Positions 1 to 7,027 of a stretch of 64,000 nt of DNA are shown one piece after another. Within the stretch, counting starts at the first letter, position 1. Every line of letters begins with the position of its first letter. The stretch comes from Bdellovibrionota bacterium. GTDB taxonomy: Bacteria; Bdellovibrionota; Bdellovibrionia; Bdellovibrionales; JAEYZS01. The translations under genes and the position numbers were made by a program. Below the pieces are notes generated by a model, which saw nothing but the letters and a program-made list of their open reading frames with translations, was not told the DNA's origin and searched no databases. Where the stretch lies: positions 64,308 to 128,307 of the forward strand of contig JAZKEU010000003.1 of assembly GCA_040386775.1 (NCBI GenBank). The letters run 5' to 3'.

Positions 1-866
1 TGGGATGGATTGACTCAGATGGAGCTGCACAAAAGTATAATATTCCAGAACTCACAGGCAACATTATGAATCTTAGAAGCAAAATCACCATTGATTTTGT
101 TGTTGTTAGTTACAGTAATCAGGATGCTAATAAAATTGGTCCTTTTTTAAAAGAAAACTTTAATGATGTTGTTCCATTTGTGGTTCTTCCTGACCTTACC
201 TATTCATATCTGGGATACAGTGTTACTCATATGGCGGGAATGCCTGCGCTTTCTGTGAATCAGCCAGATTTTTCAACAATTGATATTATTACGAAGAGAA
301 TATTTGATTTTCTAGCAACAGGTCTTGGTTTATTAATCATTTCACCGATTCTTTTGATTGTAGCTATTTTAATTAAATTAGAATCTAAAGGCCCTATATT
401 TTACGGACAAGAAAGAGTTGGCTTAGACGGAGAAAAATTCAAAATGTGGAAATTTCGCTCTATGAGAATAGGTGCTGAATTTGAAAATGGAGATGCTCCT
501 GGGTGGACGGTTAAGGGGGACGCGAGAATTACAAAGATTGGAAAGTTTATCCGATCTACTTCCATTGATGAATTGCCACAGCTTTGGAATGTTTTTGTTG
601 GAGACATGAGTCTTGTTGGTCCAAGACCAGAGAGAGATTTCTTTGTTCAGAAGTTCAGAAATGAAATTCCTGCGTACATGTTAAGACACAAAATGAAAGC
701 AGGCATCACAGGTTGGGCACAAATTAACGGATGGAGAGGTGATACTTCAATTCAAAAAAGAGTCGAATGCGATCTTTATTACATCAACAACTGGTCAATT
801 TGGCTTGATATCAAAATTATATTTATGACTTTCGCCAAAGGCTTTATTAATAAGAATGCATATTAA
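1..866 (+). CDS. Undecaprenyl-phosphate sugar phosphotransferase, 5' end outside window
   Basis: Transfers a sugar-1-phosphate from a nucleotide sugar to undecaprenyl phosphate in the inner membrane, the first step of building a surface polysaccharide. The reading frame (codons from base 3) is open back to the window edge, so the Met codon at 66 is internal and the real start lies upstream. Counting from that Met, residues 72-265 are a complete bacterial sugar transferase domain: a KRIFDF entry, one hydrophobic segment (about 80-102), a KFRSM motif, DELPQLWNV and VGPRPER, and a C-terminal GITGWAQINGWRG. The preceding residues fit the end of the CoA-binding-like domain of the WbaP/EPS polyprenyl glycosylphosphotransferase family. 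It converges on the O-antigen ligase gene with a 4-bp overlap. The exact sugar cannot be told from sequence. Confidence 0.9.
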   Translation, partial: GWIDSDGAAQKYNIPELTGNIMNLRSKITIDFVVVSYSNQDANKIGPFLKENFNDVVPFVVLPDLTYSYLGYSVTHMAGMPALSVNQPDFSTIDIITKRIFDFLATGLGLLIISPILLIVAILIKLESKGPIFYGQERVGLDGEKFKMWKFRSMRIGAEFENGDAPGWTVKGDARITKIGKFIRSTSIDELPQLWNVFVGDMSLVGPRPERDFFVQKFRNEIPAYMLRHKMKAGITGWAQINGWRGDTSIQKRVECDLYYINNWSIWLDIKIIFMTFAKGFINKNAY

Positions 867-2107
867 TTAGCTTTTTGATCCTTAGAAAAATACTGATGAT
901 GAACTCCTACGAGTATTGCCCAAGTAAATATAAGAATATGATTCACTTCGTTGTCAGAGAAATTACACTGAGTAAGTCCGCCTACATAAAAATAAATCTG
1001 AGCTCCAAGTGCGCCTAAGGTCAAAACCTGAAGTTTGCAAAGCTTTGATTGTCTAAATAACTTATAAGATAAAATCACAAAATAGATACAGAACCATAAA
1101 AAGGCAATTGTCCCGGGTACTCCAACACCACTCATGATGTTTAAAAGGTCATTATGAGCATGACCATCAAATCCATCGTTAATATTTAACTTTTGGTAAT
1201 ATTCGCCAAGTCTTGTTCTTCCTCTTTCGAGTCCAACACCAAGAATTGGATTGTCTTTAAACATTTCGAAATTTGATTTCCAAAGATTGATTCTTTCGGT
1301 ATTGCTAGCCTGAGTTTTCATATCGAAAATACTCATGGCTCTTTTTTGAATGGTTGGTTCAAACATCATAGGTCCTGCAACCAAGAGAGAGAATATAAAA
1401 ACGAGCCCTGCTTTCTTTCTATCCAATATAAAAGTAATAATCATTGTTGCTACAAAGAAAGCGATCCATGCACCTCTGGTGCTACTTGCGATGATGGCCC
1501 CGATTGTTGCTACAGTGGCGAAAATAGGTAAAAGGTAGTTTTTTTTCTCTTTCACTTGTAAGAGTAGGGCCGCAAAAGCATAAATCCCCACCATACCTAT
1601 GCAGTATGCGTAGGTGAGCGGAACAGAATAAAAACCAGTTGCTCTATAGAAGTCTCCAATCGCACTCAGATGCGAGTTGCTTGGGCGGATGATATCAATA
1701 CGAGTAAACATTTGAATCATGCCGTAAATTCCAACCAGGATTGTAGCGATCATCATAGTTTTAAAATGTTTTTCTATATTGAGGGTAAAATATTTTTTTA
1801 ACAAATATGAAAATGCGTACAACAAGAAAATCCAACGAACATTTCCAAGAGTATCATGAACTTGCGACCAACTTTGGAAAATAATATATGTAGCGACAAG
1901 AGACCATAAACCAAAAAATAAAATAGGAATATCTGGACCAATCTTCAGATCTTTGAAAGCATTTTTAAATCCGATTTTCTTAACATCAAAAAGAAAGTTA
2001 AAGAAAAACAAAAGCCAAATTGCATAGCCAAAAATTTCTTCACCTGCAGTGCTAGCTACAAAGCTCACTAAATAGAATGGAATTAACCAATAGAAAATCT
2101 TAGCCAA
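863..2107 (-). CDS. O-antigen ligase / polymerase-like membrane protein
   Basis: A 414-residue polytopic membrane protein with about ten to twelve hydrophobic segments. A large extracytoplasmic loop holds NTERINLWKSNFEMF, GVGLERGRTR and DGHAHNDLLN, the pattern of the Wzy_C / WaaL family, in which a loop His and Arg are important. These proteins join or polymerise undecaprenyl-linked O-antigen or exopolysaccharide units on the periplasmic face. The start appears to be TTG at 2107 with a GGGG ribosome binding site about nine bases upstream. It is next to rfbB and a sugar-phosphate transferase, which supports a polysaccharide role. Ligase versus polymerase cannot be separated here. Confidence 0.8.
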   Translation of the reverse strand: MAKIFYWLIPFYLVSFVASTAGEEIFGYAIWLLFFFNFLFDVKKIGFKNAFKDLKIGPDIPILFFGLWSLVATYIIFQSWSQVHDTLGNVRWIFLLYAFSYLLKKYFTLNIEKHFKTMMIATILVGIYGMIQMFTRIDIIRPSNSHLSAIGDFYRATGFYSVPLTYAYCIGMVGIYAFAALLLQVKEKKNYLLPIFATVATIGAIIASSTRGAWIAFFVATMIITFILDRKKAGLVFIFSLLVAGPMMFEPTIQKRAMSIFDMKTQASNTERINLWKSNFEMFKDNPILGVGLERGRTRLGEYYQKLNINDGFDGHAHNDLLNIMSGVGVPGTIAFLWFCIYFVILSYKLFRQSKLCKLQVLTLGALGAQIYFYVGGLTQCNFSDNEVNHILIFTWAILVGVHHQYFSKDQKAN

Positions 2108-2166
2108 ATAAATTACCCCAGGGATTTATGATAAAGAAAATCGAGAGGTTAGGCTATAATTTATTT

Positions 2167-3174
2167 TTAACTTCTAGAATACCACTTTTGATAAAAGTCC
2201 TTGTAGCATCCCGAAGTTACAGATGTGAGCCATTCCTTGTTAGATAGATACCAATCAATTGTGGACTTCAGGCCTGTGTCGAATCCAATTTCAGGTTTCC
2301 AACCCAGCTCCTTGTGAGCTTTGCTCGAATCAATAGCATATCTCTTGTCGTGGCCAGGACGATCTTTAACATATTCAATTAAAGACTCTGGTTTTCCGAG
2401 TAATTGCAAAAGCTCTTTTACGATTTTGATATTTTCCCACTCGTTGTCGGATCCGAAGTTATAAACTTCGCCTGAGATCCCTTTTGTCGCGGCCATCCAA
2501 ATGCCTTTAGAATGATCGAGCACATGGATCCAGTCTCTGACATTCTTACCATCTCCATAGACAGGAAGCTTCTGGTTGTTGCTAGCTCTGTGGATCATTA
2601 GTGGAATTAATTTCTCAGGAAACTGATAAGCCCCATAGTTATTCGAACAACGAGTTGTAATCGTATCAAAGCCAAATGTGTGTTGATAAGAACGCACTAA
2701 AAGATCTGAGGAAGCTTTTGAAGATGAGTAAGGGCTATTTGGTGCTAGCGGAGTTTCTTCAGTGAATTTTCCCGTTGAACCTAGCGAGCCATAAACCTCA
2801 TCCGTTGAAACTTGAACGAATCTGATTTTAGGAGAAGTTTTTCTAACTGATTCTAAAAGATTAAAAGTACCGAAAATATTTGTCTGGATAAACTCTTTTG
2901 GCCCTGTAATAGATCTATCGACGTGACTTTCCGCTGCGAAGTTAATCACCATGTCAGTTTTAGCAATCAAATCATCAGTAATGCTAGAGTCGCAAATATC
3001 ACCTTTTACGAAAGTATGGCGATCTGAATTCAGAAGATCTTTGATATTTTCTAAGTTTCCAGAATATGTGAGAGCATCTAGATTTGTGATGTGAATGTTT
3101 TTATCAAACTTATGAAGCCATTTTACAAAGTTGGACCCAATAAATCCTGCTCCACCAGTTACTAGTAGTTTCAT
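2167..3174 (-). CDS. rfbB: dTDP-glucose 4,6-dehydratase
   Basis: Extended short-chain dehydrogenase that makes dTDP-4-keto-6-deoxyglucose from dTDP-glucose, the first committed step to dTDP-rhamnose and related sugars. It starts with the NAD-binding motif GGAGFIGSNF and has STDEVYGSLG, the catalytic YSSSKASSD (Tyr/Lys pair) and RCSNNYGAYQFPEKLIPL, all typical of RfbB/RmlB. An upstream in-frame Met at 3210 exists, but the ATG at 3174 has a clear AGGAG six bases upstream and begins exactly at the Rossmann strand, so I use it (335 residues). No rmlA, rmlC or rmlD is visible here; they may lie beyond the window. Confidence 0.93.
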   Translation of the reverse strand: MKLLVTGGAGFIGSNFVKWLHKFDKNIHITNLDALTYSGNLENIKDLLNSDRHTFVKGDICDSSITDDLIAKTDMVINFAAESHVDRSITGPKEFIQTNIFGTFNLLESVRKTSPKIRFVQVSTDEVYGSLGSTGKFTEETPLAPNSPYSSSKASSDLLVRSYQHTFGFDTITTRCSNNYGAYQFPEKLIPLMIHRASNNQKLPVYGDGKNVRDWIHVLDHSKGIWMAATKGISGEVYNFGSDNEWENIKIVKELLQLLGKPESLIEYVKDRPGHDKRYAIDSSKAHKELGWKPEIGFDTGLKSTIDWYLSNKEWLTSVTSGCYKDFYQKWYSRS

Positions 3175-3318
3175 AGATACTCCTATCAATTCTATATATT
3201 TGATCAGCATAGACCTTCTATTTCATAGAACTAGATCCCTCAAGAAATAGCTTTAAGGCGCGCCGCAATAAGTAATAATATAAAATACGAAGCATTTCCT
3301 AGGGGAAATGAAGAATTC

Positions 3319-4164
3319 TTAAGGATTAGATTTTAATTTATTTATAATCTTAAAGATTTTTCGTGGCGGATTCATCGCAAAATATCTTAAAGAGAACAAT
3401 AATCTTTGAGCAGAGCTTGTGTTTTTTGAAGAAGCGGGATGCCCTTTTCCATTGATAGCACGACCTCGTCTCCCATACTGGGGAAGTTGATAATATTCCT
3501 CAGGAGATTTTTTCCATTTCTCAAATTTACTGGCAAATTTATCTTTTACAAAAAATAAATTGTCCCCACCATTAGTGCAATGAATGAGTGAATAACCAAA
3601 CTGTTCACACAGTTTGTTGAAAGATGCAAAAGAAGCGCCAAAGTAGTCGTCACCACTCCAAACAAATGAAGGATCATAATTAATTTTAAACTCAGTATTT
3701 GGTCCATAACTGCTATTGAATTCCACACAGATAATTTGAGGTATATAGTTTTCCAGAATTTTTTCTAGAACATAATAATCATTTCCATCTATATCAACGC
3801 ATAAAAATCCTAAATTTTTAGGAACATTCCCATTTTTAAAAAGATCAAGTATGTTTTCTTGAGTTATAAAAGAATTTTTTGTGATTATACTTTCACTATC
3901 TTTATATTTTTCTAAAAGCTTAGGGGCAAGAGAGGATGAGGCCTCAATTAGAAAAGCTTTCCAATCGTGATTTTCAATTAAATTTCTAGTGAAAGAATGG
4001 TTAGAGCCATCACCAGCTCCAAACTCAACGCAAAATTTAATAAGATCTGATTGGCCTATTTTAGTAATGATATATGCTATTAAACCTTCTTCCACAATTC
4101 CATTCACAGGAGACAGTTTTTTTTCATATTTACTTAACGGTAATGTTTTATGAAAAAATAGCAC
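3319..4164 (-). CDS. FkbM-like SAM-dependent methyltransferase
   Basis: A 281-residue soluble protein with a methyltransferase-like core. VEFGAGDGSNHS (about residues 46-57) fits SAM-binding motif I, and CVDIDGNDYYVLEKIL (about 121-136) fits the acidic second motif of the FkbM / Methyltransf_21 group. The C-terminal third is basic and rich in Ser/Lys, with no recognised domain. The start is GTG at 4164 with GGAGG eleven bases upstream. Its place in the polysaccharide cluster suggests it methylates a sugar or glycan, but the substrate is unknown. Base composition is more AT-rich than in rfbB, as is common for glycan-modifying accessory genes. Confidence 0.65.
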   Translation of the reverse strand: MLFFHKTLPLSKYEKKLSPVNGIVEEGLIAYIITKIGQSDLIKFCVEFGAGDGSNHSFTRNLIENHDWKAFLIEASSSLAPKLLEKYKDSESIITKNSFITQENILDLFKNGNVPKNLGFLCVDIDGNDYYVLEKILENYIPQIICVEFNSSYGPNTEFKINYDPSFVWSGDDYFGASFASFNKLCEQFGYSLIHCTNGGDNLFFVKDKFASKFEKWKKSPEEYYQLPQYGRRGRAINGKGHPASSKNTSSAQRLLFSLRYFAMNPPRKIFKIINKLKSNP

Positions 4165-4192
4165 TATTGAATACCCCTCCAGATAAAATGGT

Positions 4193-4294
4193 AAATATCA
4201 GAATATCTCCAGTACAACAACGTTTTAGTTGAAGAGCAAGTTAAGGTCGAAAATGAATATCGAAAAGCTTCTCTTCCGGGCGAAGTGAGCATAG
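4193..4294 (+). pseudogene. Decayed fragment of ddl (D-Ala-D-Ala ligase)
   Basis: About 100 bases match the inside of the intact ddl gene downstream (6496-6608). The block at 4219-4241 matches ddl at 6518-6540 with four mismatches in 23 (19/23). The block at 4251-4288 matches 6571-6608 with three mismatches in 38. The copy lacks about 30 bases between these blocks. In the preserved frame it reads VLVEEQVK then ENEYRKASLPGEV, against VLVEEQIK and GNEYPKASLPGEV in Ddl residues about 215-244. It has no start or catalytic residues and runs to a stop about 80 bases on, so it is a remnant, lying just upstream of the HipBA pair. Confidence 0.75.
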
Positions 4295-4340
4295 GAAGTT
4301 TTCGTGCATCAGCGTTAATCCTATTTAAAAGTCTTAGTTT

Positions 4341-4358
4341 TTCATATGATCATATGAA
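4341..4358. promoter_or_regulatory. 18-bp perfect palindrome, candidate HipB operator
   Basis: TTCATATGATCATATGAA is a perfect palindrome located 67 bases before the antitoxin start, next to an AT-rich stretch that could hold a promoter. HipB-type antitoxins are known to bind palindromes in their own promoter and repress the operon. The match to this role is inferred from position and symmetry only. Confidence 0.5.
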
Positions 4359-4424
4359 TTTTATTGAAAAATAGTGTAAAAAATGAGATTTTATATAAAA
4401 TTTCACTTGATTGTAGGAAGCGCT

Positions 4425-4649
4425 ATGAATGCTAAAACTGTTAAACTTGGCAAATTTATCCGTGAGCAACGAGAGTCCAGGGGAATCTCTCAAACTGATC
4501 TGGCCCATCTTTCTGGGACTAGCTTGAATTTTATTAGCCAATTGGAAAATGGGAAGGAAAGCGTTCGAATCTCCAAAGTGTTAGATATTTTGAGTTCTCT
4601 GGGGATAAAAATAAAGCTTTCTCTTGGGAAAAATGAAATTGAATTATGA
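4425..4649 (+). CDS. hipB: HipB-like XRE-family antitoxin
   Basis: A 74-residue Cro/C1-type helix-turn-helix protein. Residues about 7-62 hold the HTH, with QTDLAHLSGTSLNFISQLEN as recognition region, followed by a short C-terminal beta strand typical of HipB dimers. The open frame reaches back to 4383, but the ATG at 4425 has AGGAAG four bases upstream and begins just before the HTH, so I use it. The stop overlaps the start of the downstream kinase gene (ATGA), showing tight translational coupling, as in HipBA operons. It should neutralise the toxin and repress the operon, probably through the palindrome at 4341-4358. Confidence 0.85.
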   Translation: MNAKTVKLGKFIREQRESRGISQTDLAHLSGTSLNFISQLENGKESVRISKVLDILSSLGIKIKLSLGKNEIEL

Positions 4650-5842
4650 GTAGTAAAAACATCAATGAAATTGTGATTCAAAAGAACAATATCAGGGCCG
4701 GTGTCTTGCGTAGAACCAAAGATGGCGCAGAGTTTGTTTACGATCAAGAATATTTTTCTTCCAAAGATTCTGAGGCGGTTTCATTTGGTTTACCTAAATC
4801 CCAATTTGTCCACGCAGTTCAAGGAGAAAACCTTCATCCTTATTTTGCGGGACTGTTGCCAGAAGGTTTAAGGCTTAAGGCTATTACCGAGAAACTTAAA
4901 ACCTCTCCCAGTGATTACTTTTCTATCTTTGCTGAAGTCGGTTTTGATTGCATTGGAGATGTCACGGTTCAAAAAGACACTCCTAAATTAGAATTTATAC
5001 GCAAATGGGCTGATGTGGATTTTTATGAATATTTTTTTGAGACTCTAAAGAGCGATTACTTAGAAAATACAGCATTTGCCGGCGTTCAAGAAAAAATTTC
5101 TGCATCAATGATCAGTCTACCAATAAAAGGTTCTTCTAGAAATAAATCTTATATTTTAAAATTAAATTCTAAAGATAAACCCAGATTGATCTATAACGAA
5201 TATTATTGCTTAGAACTGGCAAAAAAATGTGGTTTGAAAGTGAACAAGACAAGGCTCATACCAGACAAAAATAAAAATCATGGATTATTGGTCGAAAGAT
5301 TTGATCGTTTGTATAATATAGATCAGAAAAAATTAACTAAAATTCATCAAGAAGATGCTTGTCAGTTTTTAAATCAATATCCCGCAAACAAATACAGGTT
5401 GTCTTTCCGCGAGATACTGGAGCAGATGAATATCTTGTGCACCTCTCCAAAAATTGAAATACTCAAGGCCATTGAGCAATATATTTTTTCATATTTGATT
5501 TGTAACGGAGATATGCACGCAAAAAATATCAGTATCATGGTTGATCCGAAAGATAAAACCATAGTGTTGACTCCGGCCTATGATCTCATCTCCACTCTGG
5601 TTTATGGTGACGAAAATATGGCTTTAAAAATAGATGGAAAAGATAAAAAGCTAAATCGTAAAATTTTTGTTAGTTTTGCTGAGGCATTTGACATTCCGAG
5701 TATAGCTATAGAATCAAAGATTGAGGCTCTCCTAAAAAATGTTTCTAAAAATAAAGGTATTTTGAAAAAAATTGGCTTTGAAGAAAAAAAAGAAATTTAT
5801 CTGTTTAAAAATATCAATGAAAGATTGAAATCCTTAAGTTAA
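4646..5842 (+). CDS. hipA: HipA-like serine/threonine kinase toxin
   Basis: A 398-residue protein with the HipA layout: N-terminal subdomain (about 15-110, containing GLLPEGLRL), then the kinase core. GVQEKIS at 146-152 fits the conserved GAQxK loop. NGDMHAKN at 287-294 carries the catalytic Asp289, and PAYDLIST at 310-316 carries the metal-binding Asp313; the 24-residue spacing is that of HipA. Known HipA enzymes phosphorylate glutamyl-tRNA synthetase and arrest growth; the target of this one is unknown. Because the N-terminal subdomain is fused, this is a two-gene HipBA system and not the three-gene HipBST type. It overlaps hipB by four bases and is followed 33 bases later by ddl. All catalytic residues are present, so it should be active. 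Confidence 0.88.
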   Translation: MSSKNINEIVIQKNNIRAGVLRRTKDGAEFVYDQEYFSSKDSEAVSFGLPKSQFVHAVQGENLHPYFAGLLPEGLRLKAITEKLKTSPSDYFSIFAEVGFDCIGDVTVQKDTPKLEFIRKWADVDFYEYFFETLKSDYLENTAFAGVQEKISASMISLPIKGSSRNKSYILKLNSKDKPRLIYNEYYCLELAKKCGLKVNKTRLIPDKNKNHGLLVERFDRLYNIDQKKLTKIHQEDACQFLNQYPANKYRLSFREILEQMNILCTSPKIEILKAIEQYIFSYLICNGDMHAKNISIMVDPKDKTIVLTPAYDLISTLVYGDENMALKIDGKDKKLNRKIFVSFAEAFDIPSIAIESKIEALLKNVSKNKGILKKIGFEEKKEIYLFKNINERLKSLS

Positions 5843-5875
5843 AGAATAAGATATACAAGAGAGTAGGGAGCATTT

Positions 5876-6970
5876 ATGAAAAAAAGAGTGGCAGTTATTT
5901 TTGGTGGAAAATCAGCGGAACACGAGATCTCTCTGATGTCGGCAAAAAATGTGGTGAATGCGCTTGATCCAAAAAAATACGAAGCGATTCTTATCGGTAT
6001 TAGTCCTGAGGGTCATTGGAAATATCTCAAAGAAGCTCAAACTCTTCTGAACTCTGGCAAATTGACAAAATTTTTAGACACGCAAAAAAACACGAAAGAA
6101 GTTTCCGTAGTTCCTGGTCAAGAGAGTGGGTCTTTGACAACGGTAGATGAAACATTCAAGATCGATGTGGTTTTTCCAGTTCTTCATGGTCCTTTTGGTG
6201 AAGATGGAACAGTTCAAGGGATGTTGAAGCTTTTAAACATTCCCTACGTCGGCCCCGATGTTTTAGCGTCGAGTGTTTCTATGGATAAAGACGTAATGAA
6301 AAAACTTTTGCGAGATTCAAAAATTCCTGTGGCTCGCTGGGCCTGCTTCAGAAGGCACGAAGCTAAAGATTTTCCTTACTCAAAAATTTCACAAGAACTT
6401 GGGACGACGGTATTCTTAAAACCGGCGAATATGGGTTCATCGATCGGCGTTCACAAAGTGACAAGCGAAGCGGAATACAAAGTTGCAATCGACGATGCCT
6501 TCCAATACGACAATAAAGTTTTAGTCGAAGAACAAATCAAAGGCCGTGAAATCGAATGTTCGGTTCTTGGAAATGAATATCCAAAAGCTTCACTTCCGGG
6601 TGAAGTGATCGTGACATCAAAAGACGGTTGGTATTCTTATGACGCAAAATATGTGGACGAGAAGGGTGCTGATACGAAAATCCCTGCGGATCTGCCACAA
6701 CACATGATTGAAAAAATTCAAAAGACAGCCGTGGAAACTTTCAAAGCCTTGGGGTGCGAAGGCATGTCTCGCGTGGATATGTTTGTTTGTCCAGATGAAA
6801 AAATCTACATCAACGAAATCAACACCATCCCCGGATTTACCAACATCAGTATGTACCCAAAGATGTGGGAAGCCACAGGTCTAAAATATTCTGATCTCAT
6901 CGACACTTTGATTGACCTTGCCATTCAAAGATTCCAAAGAGACCAAAAATTAAAAATCCTTAAGGATTAG
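5876..6970 (+). CDS. ddl: D-alanine--D-alanine ligase
   Basis: ATP-grasp enzyme that joins two D-alanines for the peptidoglycan precursor in the cytoplasm. The 364 residues are normal for the longer DdlA-type. Motifs: FGGKSAEHEISLMS (9-22), HGPFGEDGTVQGML (104-117), YVGP (124-127), ATP-binding KPANMGSSIGV (182-192), the omega-loop Tyr in GWYSYDAKY (251-259) that favours D-Ala over D-lactate, and EINTIPGFT (314-322). The ribosome binding site is TAGGGAG six bases before the ATG. It may be co-transcribed with hipBA upstream. A decayed partial copy lies at 4193-4294. Confidence 0.95.
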   Translation: MKKRVAVIFGGKSAEHEISLMSAKNVVNALDPKKYEAILIGISPEGHWKYLKEAQTLLNSGKLTKFLDTQKNTKEVSVVPGQESGSLTTVDETFKIDVVFPVLHGPFGEDGTVQGMLKLLNIPYVGPDVLASSVSMDKDVMKKLLRDSKIPVARWACFRRHEAKDFPYSKISQELGTTVFLKPANMGSSIGVHKVTSEAEYKVAIDDAFQYDNKVLVEEQIKGREIECSVLGNEYPKASLPGEVIVTSKDGWYSYDAKYVDEKGADTKIPADLPQHMIEKIQKTAVETFKALGCEGMSRVDMFVCPDEKIYINEINTIPGFTNISMYPKMWEATGLKYSDLIDTLIDLAIQRFQRDQKLKILKD

Positions 6971-7006
6971 CAGTTCTGCCAAGAATCATAACGCGTATGC
7001 GACACA

Positions 7007-7027
7007 TAAAGGTGCAGGGCACCTTTA
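7007..7027. terminator. Hairpin overlapping the valS stop codon
   Basis: TAAAGGTGC, loop AGG, GCACCTTTA: a nine-pair stem. The rightmost TTA is the valS stop codon on the minus strand, so the stem begins with that stop. It sits between the convergent ddl and valS genes and could terminate both. Neither side has a long T-run, so strength is uncertain. It belongs to the AAAGGT...ACCTTT hairpin family seen at 17.1, 17.2, 18.0 and 62.7 kb. Confidence 0.5.

Noticed and set aside
4383-4424. Longer start for the HipB antitoxin
   Set aside because: The upstream ATG lacks a ribosome site; the ATG at 4425 has one and begins the HTH.
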